A stretch of 64,000 bases of DNA, from the NCBI GenBank assembly GCA_900095095.1, contig FMBT01000343.1, positions 186,001 through 250,000 of the forward strand. Reading direction: 5' to 3'. A program made the translations under genes and the position numbers. Position 1 is the stretch's first letter, and the number at the start of each line of letters is the position of its first letter. Of this stretch, positions 20,291-29,407 are shown in pieces. The stretch is from Fragilariopsis cylindrus CCMP1102. Its lineage: Eukaryota > Bacillariophyta > Bacillariophyceae > Bacillariales > Bacillariaceae. A model generated the notes under the pieces. It saw only the letters and a list, made by a program, of their open reading frames with translations. It made no database searches and was not told the origin of the DNA.

Positions 20291-21985
20291 ATGGTGACGG
20301 AGAAAAACAATATAATAACAAGTCGAAGAAAGAATGTGCTTCGTCCAATATTATTATTTTTCACAATAACAACAGGTGTACTACTACTACTATTAATTTG
20401 TTTCTTTTCGTCTACTACTACTAGAAGTAGTAGCACGTTTTTATCTGATGATGGTACAAGTACGACGACGAGCAGCAGTAACAGCAAGGACGACAACAAT
20501 GACAATAACGATATTATTCGACAACGACGAAGGTTGACAGCAACAAAAACAACGACGAAGACGCAGACGACGACCCGCGATGATTATGAAATAAAAGCAA
20601 AAGAAGACCATTATCCTCTTTTTAGTGTATCAGATTCCATTACTCCTATTGGTCCATCAGTTTTTCCTAAACCAACGTATGTATTTCATAATTATGATCA
20701 TGATAATAACAACGATAAAGATGAAGGTGAAGACGAAGATCATCGTGAAAATGAAAATGAAAATATAGACAATGAAACAGAAATTGTTACATATATAAAA
20801 CCAATTTCTGGTGTACATCGTCCAAATCAAGATGCAGTATTTGTATTTGCTGCAGAATATTCATTTGAAACATATATATTATTTTTAATGACATTATTTG
20901 AAACTGGATATACTGGTGATGTTGTAGTTGGTATATCAATTATGGATTGGGAACAAAAAGATATACGTGAAATATTAGAATATTGGAATAATACTTCGAG
21001 CAATTTGAATTCGAACTCGAATAATGGTGACAACGAGGATGAAAAAAGTATAGGCATGAATATCATTGTTTATGTTGTCCCATATCATTGTTACAATTTA
21101 GAGGGTGAAGAACTAAGAAGTCACAAAGGTGGGATGCGTGTATGTCAATGTCATAATTTATTCGGTCGTCGTCGTCGTCGTAGTAGTAGTAGTAGTGATA
21201 AGGAATTGTTGACTCCTCTATTAGACAAACGACATGGTAGGACAGCTCAAACCATACGATATGAAATATACTGGATATGGTCTGAATATTATTCACCACA
21301 TAATTGGATATTACTTATCGATGCAAGAGATACTATCTTCCAAGAAACACCCTTTGGAAGAGTTCCTCGTCAAAAAAGAACAACAACAACAACAGACGAT
21401 GATGATGATAACGATGACGGTGGTGGTTCACTTATATTTTTTGGAGAAAATGTGGATGCAACTTCACTTGGTAAGAGTAAATATAATCGTAAATGGCTCC
21501 AATTAGCATACGGTGATGTTGTTGCTGATGCATTCTCAAAGAAACCAACGATATGTAGTGGGTCAACAATGGGTGAACAAATTGCAATAGAAATGTATTT
21601 AAGAGCAATGGTCGGTGAATCGGATGAATCAAAAACTGTTATTTTTGGTGCCGATCAAGGTTTTCATAACTACCTATATTATAGTAACAAATTAGTTAAT
21701 ACAAAAGCAATAAAACAAATACTGGTTCAAGATCAAGGTTTTGGTATAATTAATAATATGGGTGCTTTACGTGATAAGGAACTATCACTATGGGGGAATG
21801 GTAAGATCGTACAACAAGAACAATCATCATCATCCAAAAATATTATATTAAATTGGGATGGTACTATATCTCCTATTGTACATCAATATGATCGACATAA
21901 AGAATTATCTCAATGGTGGCATAAAGTAAGGTTTAATCAATTTAAAGATCAATGGAAGAAAATGAAACAAGATAAGAAAAGATAG
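20291..21985 (+). CDS. Type II membrane glycosyltransferase-like protein
   Basis: The architecture is that of a Golgi enzyme: a short basic cytoplasmic tail, one transmembrane helix (about residues 17-39, rich in Leu, Ile and Phe), then a luminal domain of over 400 residues. The luminal part has a nucleotide-sugar-transferase pattern: DAVFVFAAEYSFETYILFL, then WILLIDARDTIFQ with a DxxD-type metal site. Further on are CSGSTMGEQIAIEMYLRAM, VIFGADQGFHNYLYY, and near the end WDGTISPIVHQYDRHKEL. I recognise similar uncharacterised proteins in plants and algae but cannot assign a CAZy family. Asn/Asp/Ser-rich inserts follow the membrane segment and lie near the middle. I chose the ATG at 20291 because the upstream open frame lacks one. 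Donor and acceptor are unknown. Confidence 0.68.
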   Translation: MVTEKNNIITSRRKNVLRPILLFFTITTGVLLLLLICFFSSTTTRSSSTFLSDDGTSTTTSSSNSKDDNNDNNDIIRQRRRLTATKTTTKTQTTTRDDYEIKAKEDHYPLFSVSDSITPIGPSVFPKPTYVFHNYDHDNNNDKDEGEDEDHRENENENIDNETEIVTYIKPISGVHRPNQDAVFVFAAEYSFETYILFLMTLFETGYTGDVVVGISIMDWEQKDIREILEYWNNTSSNLNSNSNNGDNEDEKSIGMNIIVYVVPYHCYNLEGEELRSHKGGMRVCQCHNLFGRRRRRSSSSSDKELLTPLLDKRHGRTAQTIRYEIYWIWSEYYSPHNWILLIDARDTIFQETPFGRVPRQKRTTTTTDDDDDNDDGGGSLIFFGENVDATSLGKSKYNRKWLQLAYGDVVADAFSKKPTICSGSTMGEQIAIEMYLRAMVGESDESKTVIFGADQGFHNYLYYSNKLVNTKAIKQILVQDQGFGIINNMGALRDKELSLWGNGKIVQQEQSSSSKNIILNWDGTISPIVHQYDRHKELSQWWHKVRFNQFKDQWKKMKQDKKR

Positions 21986-22578
21986 GTAGTATATGTAATA
22001 TATGGCGATGAAATAAAATAAAGTATTAAAACCAACCCACAATTATAAGAAGGAGAAAGAAAAGAAAAATTGTAGAATATAATCATATTTTTTTTGATTG
22101 ATGATTCGATTCGTTCGATTCGATTCATCATTTGGTTTTTTGGTCGAAAACCAGTCATCGAGTGCATAGTAGTAACTTAGAGTGTGATTACAGAGACAAA
22201 ACAAAATTAAGTAGTGAATTATGACCGCCGCTCATATTTCAATTTCGGTATTCAATACTGTGATGTAGTAATAGTACATGTACAGCCCGAAAACAGCTAG
22301 GCTAAATTAGTCCGTACTACCACTAACTCGTAATTTTTCACAGTAAGTTTTCGGACTCTCCATTGTACTTGAAGTAGTTAGTGTATGACCGCGATGAAAA
22401 AAATATAAAGTGAAATAACGATGATTTTCAAAGAAAAATAAGAATAAAGAGCGTTGTTGCTTTGCATTGAGGAAAGCGTACTGTAGCCTACAACGGTAGC
22501 CTACAGTATAAATACGTATACGTAATATAATTAGTGTTCTATCCTTCAACATTCAACTTTCAGATTATAAATACGACC
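21986..22578. other. Intergenic region upstream of second glycosyltransferase-like gene
   Basis: Holds the 3' flank of one glycosyltransferase-like gene and the promoter of the next. A run of GATTC-like words lies at about 22105-22125. A 10-base direct repeat (GTAGCCTACA) at 22483 and 22496 sits about 80-95 bases before the start of the next gene. No gene is supported. Confidence 0.35.
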
Positions 22579-24042
22579 ATGCCAATAGTCCTCACTATGG
22601 CAGAAAACGAATCTCGTACTCTTCCTTCGAGGAGGATATTTTTAGTTATTCCGCTAGCGATCGTTGCAACCGTATTCTGTAATACAGCCTTTTTGACGGG
22701 GGGACGAACGACGAACTCAAATTTGTATCAATCTGATTCTCCTCTTTCTTTTGCTCCGACTGTTAAAAATTGGAGTTCAAGTTTATCGTCAATAACGACG
22801 ACGACGACGACGACAACGAATAGTCGAGGCACAAATAATATAACAACTCAATCCTCACCTGATAAGTTGTTGAGACAGTCTACACTGCCAGATACAGCCA
22901 ACATCAACAATCAAACAATCAGTCATACAATAACAAACAACAACAATCTTACAATCAGTCATACAATAACAAACAACAACAACAACAACAACAGCAACAA
23001 CAACACATTAACGAAGGAAGCAAAATTTGTACGCTATGATAACGTTGCAATTGTTACCAAAATTCATGGTCCACACCAATGGAAACTTGTTGTACAATCA
23101 ATGTGCTTACTACATTTTGCTTACAATCATAAAGTTCTTTATGATGTGATTGTCTTCACTGCGGAACCTATACCTGTGGAGGATGTTGAATCATTGCAAA
23201 AAATGCTGGCTCCTGCTAAGGTTAGTATTGTTATTGACAATATAGGTTTACAGGAAGAAATTGCAGCCCTCACTCCAGCTCGATACGATAAATTTATGGA
23301 ACGATGTAATGTTTCATCTCCTGTAAATTTGACATGGTTTTCGAATTGTCGTGGAGAGCTGAATGGAGGTGGTGCACCAACACGACTGGCTTATGCATGG
23401 CAAGCAGAATTTCGATCTGTCCGTATATGGCATCATCCTGCTTTGGCCGATTACAAATATATGCTATGGTTAGACACCGATGGATTCTGTTCTAAGCCAT
23501 GGGAAAAAGATCCAGTGGAATACTTTATTAAGAATGATGGTATTATTATGTTTGATCACTTTCCTCAGGGTAGTGCTCCATCAAGTCTTCAACCTCTTAT
23601 TTTGGAGGGTTTCAATGCTAGCGCTTGTTATTTAAGACTGAACAAAAAATCGGGTAATTTGGAACGCACGTTGATTGATAGGGATAGTGATGAGTCTTGT
23701 CGTATTCCAAATGTTCATGGGTTCTTTCATATTACAAATTTGGACTTTTATCGTAGTCCACCTGTTAAGCATGGATTAGAAACATTACTCGGTGACTGTT
23801 TTCTTTGTCGATCTCCGGATGATCAATTGGCTGTCACGATACCAGCAGCAATATTTGCACCAGAAAGGTCTTGGGAAATGCGTAGCAAAGGGTTTAAACT
23901 GAATGTATTTCATAACCATGCATTTGACGGGATTGACAAGGCACAACCTCCTGGCTTTGTTAGATATTGGGAAGAAGTTGGTAAGGACAACGTACCTAGT
24001 ACGTCCGGTATGCATACATGTCCAATTACGGAAAGAGACTAG
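22579..24042 (+). CDS. Type II membrane glycosyltransferase-like (distant GT15/mannosyltransferase pattern)
   Basis: A 487-residue protein with one N-terminal transmembrane helix (about 19-40) and a luminal domain after an Asn/Thr-rich stem. The catalytic-looking core reads NVAIVTKIHGPHQWKLVVQS, YDVIVFTAEPIP, WHHPALADYKYMLWLDTDGF and FFHITNLDFYRS. The DxD pair (D299, D301) would hold the metal and nucleotide sugar. The layout, with a conserved Tyr-rich strand before DxD and acceptor residues after it, recalls fungal KRE2/MNT1 alpha-1,2-mannosyltransferases (GT15), but identity is low. Numerous Cys residues in the luminal part suggest disulfides. The stem contains an in-frame duplication (NQTISHTITNNNNLTISHTI). 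The ATG at 22579 is the first in an open frame. It follows another glycosyltransferase-like gene on the same strand. Confidence 0.68.
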   Translation: MPIVLTMAENESRTLPSRRIFLVIPLAIVATVFCNTAFLTGGRTTNSNLYQSDSPLSFAPTVKNWSSSLSSITTTTTTTTNSRGTNNITTQSSPDKLLRQSTLPDTANINNQTISHTITNNNNLTISHTITNNNNNNNSNNNTLTKEAKFVRYDNVAIVTKIHGPHQWKLVVQSMCLLHFAYNHKVLYDVIVFTAEPIPVEDVESLQKMLAPAKVSIVIDNIGLQEEIAALTPARYDKFMERCNVSSPVNLTWFSNCRGELNGGGAPTRLAYAWQAEFRSVRIWHHPALADYKYMLWLDTDGFCSKPWEKDPVEYFIKNDGIIMFDHFPQGSAPSSLQPLILEGFNASACYLRLNKKSGNLERTLIDRDSDESCRIPNVHGFFHITNLDFYRSPPVKHGLETLLGDCFLCRSPDDQLAVTIPAAIFAPERSWEMRSKGFKLNVFHNHAFDGIDKAQPPGFVRYWEEVGKDNVPSTSGMHTCPITERD

Positions 24043-24435
24043 TATAGATGATTCTTCATATATATGATTTGAAATCTTTTTCATGACAATGGTTGGTATA
24101 GTATAGAAATATATCATAAGGTCAATTCATACTTGAGTAGTTTAACATAGAGAGTGATCAAACGAACACTGTATCTTAATATTGATTTGAAATAAATGAC
24201 ATCACAGAAAACGTAGTGGACTATTTCTCCTCTCTAATTTTTGTCTTAAGTTTATACAACATAGTATGCAAAGATTAATATTTCGAAAAATCCAAGCAAC
24301 AAACAAAATTTTGGCAATCGATAAAATCATGGATTTTACTACTGTATTTGTATAAAGTTTAAAATGATGATGATGAGCGATGATGATAAACATATTATAG
24401 ATGAATACCTGTGATATGATATTATTTTATTATTA
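24043..24435. other. Convergent intergenic region
   Basis: The 3' ends of the second glycosyltransferase-like gene and the histone-fold gene face each other here. AT-rich, no gene or notable repeat. Confidence 0.4.
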
Positions 24436-26127
24436 TTATTGCATAGCAGCCGCATCCATCGATCCCTCCAAAATCCTGCTGACTCTTGATCCGCTTGCAC
24501 GGTTCATTGGAATGATAGGAACTTCGGCGATAGCTGTTGCTCCTCCAGGAACGTTTGTGTTTCCACTACCATCATTCGTTCGTCGACCCATTGGAACTGC
24601 CATGGTAGAAGCTTGTTCCCATCCCGAACCCCAATAACTATTTTGACCCATCCGTACAAGGGAAGATCGTACCCCCAGTGATGAATCGATATCAGCAATA
24701 GATGTTGGAGGATCATTATTGCTGGTAGATACCTGTTGTTCTTGTTGTTGTTGCTGCTGCTGTCGTTGTTGTTGAAGTAATCGCTGTTGTTGATCGTCCA
24801 CTACTGTCCGTCTTTCATCCACCACAACCTTCGTGGAGGGTGGTCGAGGATAAAAGGAGGGGACGTATAAAAATTTGTCCGATATTGCGTCGTCCTCAAC
24901 GCAGGTTTCTTTCTCATCGTCGCCACTGGTAGTCTTTGTCGCTGCTTCTTTCTTCTTCGCGGGGTTAGTGTCGTTGTCTCCCTTTTTATTACTAGCCGCC
25001 TTTCCATCTTCTAGTTTCACCTTTTTGGTGGGCGGCATGTCATCGTCATTATCTTCGTCGTCGTTAGCAGTATCATGTCGATCTAATGTTCGTTTGTTAT
25101 TGCCATTGATACTCCCCCAGGAAGAACCGACTGTCGTGGCCATTGGTGTTGTTGGTGACGGCGCGAAGACGTCGTCGGACATGCCCTCTAATTCATTCAT
25201 AGCCTCGTGTTCTTCTTCGGCAGCTTCCTCAGCATCGATATCGACTTTACGATATGCGGTAGATTCGCCACCACTAATAGTATCTATTCCTCCTGTTACC
25301 TTTGCTGGCAATGCATGTGGATTAGCGCAAGTCGCAGATGCTCGAGGAAAGGTTGGTACACCGTCTGGATAAGGTGCATCCCATCCTCCCCGTTGTCGAT
25401 TTCGTTTACGTCCGTATTGGTTAAGATTATCCCCACCAACACCAATACCATCAGTATCCTCTCTAACGTCTGCAAGAGCGGACGGAAGGGCCTTACCTCC
25501 TGCACCGCCCGAAGAAAGTGGACGACCCTCACCATTCTCATCGATGTTGGTAGCATTCATTATTAATGGGGCAATTAAGTCCTCTTCATCTTTTTCTTCC
25601 AACCATTTCGGACCAAAAACAAATTCGGCCAGACCTTGCCAACCTGTCACAGAATAAGAAGATGACTTCAGCGAGGATCTCATTGAACTACCATTACTAG
25701 GATTGGCAGACGACGAAGATGTATTACCATTCGCAGTGTTGCTGTTACCATTATTTGTGGACGTCGACAAGGACGTACCATCGGCGGATGTACTGTTGTT
25801 GTTGTTGTTGTTTGTTGGGGACAATATTTCTTCCTCTTCTTCTTCAGGTTCTTGGAGATGTAACCGTCCAACAGCTGGAGATGTGACCAATTGACAAGCT
25901 TGGAATGTATCCAAGACGTTAACATGTGCTGAGGTTCGACGGGAGGATTCTACGAGATGTGATAAGGCCTGTCCGGTTCGAGTTAAATACTGTAACAAAA
26001 CATCAGCCATTACATCCAAGGCTTGTTCGGTCATACTATCTATACCCAAATGTAACGCCGCTCGTCCAACGACCCGTCGAGCGATTTCGAAGGAATAAAT
26101 CTCATCCTTAACGACGGTTGTGTCCAT
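24436..26127 (-). CDS. Bromo_TP histone-fold protein, TAF8/TAF3-like
   Basis: A 563-residue protein whose first 75 residues form a bromodomain-associated histone fold: FEIARRVVGRAALHLGIDSM, ALDVMADVLLQYL, AHVNVLDTFQACQLV. This fold pairs TFIID subunits (TAF8 or TAF3 with TAF10) or the SAGA subunit SPT7. A short Pro-rich segment, YPDGVPTFPRASATC, resembles the motif after the histone fold in TAF8, so TAF8 is my first choice. The remainder is disordered: Asn/Ser runs, acidic blocks, a Lys-rich nuclear-localisation-like stretch (PPTKKVKLEDGK) and a Gln-rich segment (about residues 450-470). It would act in transcription pre-initiation in the nucleus. The ATG at 26127 lies directly before the fold. 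Confidence 0.7.
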   Translation of the reverse strand: MDTTVVKDEIYSFEIARRVVGRAALHLGIDSMTEQALDVMADVLLQYLTRTGQALSHLVESSRRTSAHVNVLDTFQACQLVTSPAVGRLHLQEPEEEEEEILSPTNNNNNNSTSADGTSLSTSTNNGNSNTANGNTSSSSANPSNGSSMRSSLKSSSYSVTGWQGLAEFVFGPKWLEEKDEEDLIAPLIMNATNIDENGEGRPLSSGGAGGKALPSALADVREDTDGIGVGGDNLNQYGRKRNRQRGGWDAPYPDGVPTFPRASATCANPHALPAKVTGGIDTISGGESTAYRKVDIDAEEAAEEEHEAMNELEGMSDDVFAPSPTTPMATTVGSSWGSINGNNKRTLDRHDTANDDEDNDDDMPPTKKVKLEDGKAASNKKGDNDTNPAKKKEAATKTTSGDDEKETCVEDDAISDKFLYVPSFYPRPPSTKVVVDERRTVVDDQQQRLLQQQRQQQQQQQEQQVSTSNNDPPTSIADIDSSLGVRSSLVRMGQNSYWGSGWEQASTMAVPMGRRTNDGSGNTNVPGGATAIAEVPIIPMNRASGSRVSRILEGSMDAAAMQ

Positions 26128-27209
26128 TATATATTATTATATTATATATTAGATTCGTATTATTATTATTATTCGTATATAAAAAGTAATAGCTCGAATA
26201 TCAACTATACAGGTACTTCTGCAGTATATGTATATCCGAAAGGATGAAAATATATACGCCCCGTTCAATTTCTATTCCTTCTTCTATTTCTGTGTCTGCT
26301 TTGTTATTTCTCCGATACCGATACCGATACCAATACCGATAGTATGCTATTTTATTTGTGTATATTATTGTTTCACGAAATAGGAATGCTAGTGCTGAGA
26401 ATCAAAATCGATTAAAAAAAAATAGACCTATAAAGCTGGAAAGTGTCTTATATCATTTTTTCTTATGTGATCTTCCTTTTGCGTTGATTGTTGTCGGAAT
26501 CTGTTGGCCAAGGTATTAGTTGCGATACCACAGTAGAGCGATGATTTTTGCATTAAGATCACAAGTGAATAAGTAAGTCTTGATGCTTGTTTGGCTCTCA
26601 ACCTTTTACAAACTTCACGACATCTTACCGGTAAATAATCTGCGCACTCTTGCATCATTTCGAAAATTTAGTTTCCGTAGAACAGTAACTTGTGGATACG
26701 GCTTTCCCCCCTTTATTACTATTTAGGGGAAATTCGAAATGAGCCAGTCGATTGAGTCGATTCATTCATTCGATACACGATTGATTCATTCAATCATTTC
26801 TAATTTTTTCAGTTCAGATTCGATGATATTCTTGTTCGCCTCATCAATTCTTCTTCTTTGCTTTTGATGTGCTGTGTGTGTAATAATGCGACGTAACGCG
26901 TGAAAAAAAAGCATGACTCGATCACTACCTTTGCCCATTGGCCTCCGGAGCTATCAGGATCACATCATTTTTAAAGAACTTTAACATATAAAACATTCAT
27001 TTTCGAGATAAGTTTAGATCATTATTTGTTTATATTGGTATAAAGAAAAGAAAGCAAGAGAATAGTTACTAGAGAGATAGAACAAAATATTGGTATAAAG
27101 AAAAGAAAGCAAGAGAATAGTTACTAGAGAGATAGAACAAAATATTGGTATAAAGAAAAGAAAGCAAGAGAATAATTATTAGAGGGATAGAACAAAATAA
27201 AGCAGCTTC
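26128..27209. other. Divergent intergenic region with simple repeats
   Basis: About 1.1 kb between divergent genes. It contains (ATT)n near 26155-26175, (CCGATA)n near 26311-26341 and the 55-base triplication listed separately. A 76-codon frame at 26428-26658 on the - strand shows no domain and is not called. Confidence 0.45.
27033..27197 (+). repeat. 55-bp unit repeated three times in the phosphagen kinase leader
   Basis: Three head-to-tail copies at 27033-27087, 27088-27142 and 27143-27197. The first two are identical; the third has a few changes. The array ends 12 bases before the ATG of the phosphagen-kinase homologue, so it probably lies in its 5' leader or promoter. The unit is purine-rich (AAAGAAAAGAAAGCAAGAG). 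Confidence 0.95.
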
Positions 27210-27863
27210 ATGACGTCGACATCCAATTTTATAGGTAAGGCAGACGCCGCTAGAGTAATTTCCGGAATTGCCGTTATTGTCAGTGGGACATTTGGAGTTT
27301 CATATCTGAAGAATTTCGATGAGCACGAATCTGCTGCTGAATCTGGTGAAGAAAATCAGCAAAGAGTAAAGAATTACGAGTATGATGGCCATCATCTACT
27401 AGAAAAATCATCTTTATCAGTAGAAGGCAACAGCAATATAACTGGACTGACCAGCAATCTATGGTCTATGATTCATAGTAATCACTATAACAGCCTTATG
27501 ATGAAATCCGCGTGTGAAGCACCAGCAGCACAAACTAAGAAGAATCATAACGGCAGCGATGATCCATCTTATCCGGATTTGTCTAGATTCGGTTCCCGTT
27601 CTTACCTACGACGATATTTAACCCCCGAAGTGTATGCATCACTCAAGGACAAAAAAACCAAAAATGGAGTTACGTTAGAAGATATCATAAAATCAGGCGT
27701 TTGTTTACCGTTCGGGGCAAAGCCACCTAGAGGAACAGGTGTTTACGCTGGTGATGAAGAATCCTATAGCATATTTGCCGATTTATTAGTTCCCGTCATC
27801 GAAGATTATCATCATTATCATTTCGTCGAGACACAAACAGGAGCAGCAGCATCCTCGTCCTTC

Positions 27864-27896
<33 letters not shown>

Positions 27897-29042
27897 TTGA
27901 ATAGCAAAGACAATAATAAAATCAGATCGAACAAAAACAATAGCAACAGTCATACTAAGTGTGTGATGCCTCTAAAACCATCTACGACGTTGGCATCATC
28001 ATTGTCGTCGTCGTCGTCTTCGTCGTCTACCGTTGTTGTAGCGGGTCGTCGTCCTACAAAGATGCGTCGGCAATTCACAAATCTGAATCCCAATTACGTA
28101 TTGCAACAAAAATTGGATCCGAATGGGGATTATATCTTGAAAACACGGATGCGAGTAGCTCGTTCTATAAAGGGATTTCCATTTTCTCCTGTTATTAGTC
28201 GATCACAAAGACGAGAATTGGAACAGTTGTTTGAGGCTTTTGTCGATGAAGATTGGAATGGTATAAATAGTAATAACAATAATAATGTTGATGACGATGA
28301 CGATGACGATGACGATGATAAGATCTTAAGAAATTACAACAATAATGGAGGTCTTCGTGGTGGAAATTATGTACGAGTTATGGATATGTCGAATGATCAA
28401 CACGAGGATCTTATCAATCGTCATATTCTCTTCCATGATCCTGATGAATATAATATTTCAGCAGGGATCGGGCGCGATTGGCCGGACGGCAGGGGGGTCT
28501 ACACAGTGAGCGATAATGATGCTGGCAAAGCTCATAGTACTAATAACGGTAGAAATGACAATCCCGATCTTGTGATGTGGTTGAATAAGGAAGATCATCT
28601 TCGTATTGTTGCTACTAGTAACGGTGGTGACCTCTCGGCGGTATTTGAACGTCTTAGTCGAGCTCTAACGCAAGTAGAGCAATCGTTGCACAAACGTGGA
28701 CACGCATTTTGCTATCATCCTAGATACGGATTCGTTAATACTTCACCTGAAAATTTGGGAACAGCCTTACGTGCTTCAGTATTTATTAAACTAAATAGAT
28801 TGGGACAGCAACCTGGATTCGATGAACTATTAGATCGACTCTGTTTGGAGGCATCTAGTCGGTTTAAAGACAAACAATCCGGTGGAACGTATACGGGTAT
28901 ATTTGATATAGCTAATTCTGAACGACTTGGACAAAGTGAAGTCCAGCTTATCAATACCATGATCAATGGAGTTGGACGACTAATCGAACTGGAGAGAAGA
29001 CTTGAACAAGGAGAAACCGTGGATCTTGACGAAGTGAGATGA
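27210..29042 (+). CDS. Phosphagen kinase homologue with altered active site
   Basis: This matches ATP:guanidino phosphotransferases (arginine/creatine kinases) over both domains. N-domain: LTPEVYASLKDKKTKNGVTL, SGVCLPFGAKPPRGTGVYAG, FADLLVPVIEDYHHYH. C-domain: LKTRMRVARSIKGFPFSP, GRDWPDGRGVY, WLNKEDHLRIV, GTALRASVFIKLNRLG, IFDIANSERLGQSEVQLI. The enzymes interconvert ATP and a phosphagen. Three expected active-site features differ. The reactive Cys is Ser512 (TSPENLGT instead of TCPxNLGT). The NEED box reads NKED (K460, E461). The loop that normally carries a catalytic Glu before YDIS/FDIA has no Glu (KQSGGTYTGIFDIA). An insert of about 90 residues rich in Asn and Ser splits the region between domains, and a hydrophobic segment near residues 14-32 may be a membrane anchor or targeting signal. 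The protein may be a pseudoenzyme or regulator. Confidence 0.85.
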
Positions 29043-29407
29043 TTGATTAGGTGAGGTAGCTAATGCTATAGGAAGATGCAAAAACCACGTACGGATCATA
29101 TTATATTATCCCAGGCTTTATATATATAAACAAATTTATCATTCATTTTATCAGCATCGCCATCAGTAGTTGCCGTCGAGAAGAGAAAATTGACAGAATT
29201 GTCTATTGTAATGTAAAAACAAAAATACGACAGAAGTTCCATTATATTTTAAAGAAAGAATTGTAGTTACTTCTCTTAATTTAATAATTTGGTATTAATA
29301 TTAGTATTAATAGTATTTACACCATTTGTCCCATTCTTACGTATTATTTTATGTGTGTTTTTTCCTTTCTTCTTTTTCTTAAATGCTTTTACAATGTAAT
29401 AGTTTAG
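29043..29407. other. Convergent intergenic region
   Basis: The 3' flanks of the phosphagen-kinase homologue and the PH-like gene. T-rich near 29350-29390. No gene seen. Confidence 0.4.

Noticed and set aside
26428-26658. 76-codon minus-strand frame upstream of the phosphagen-kinase homologue
   Set aside because: No recognisable domain, atypical for nearby genes in composition, and located in a divergent promoter region.
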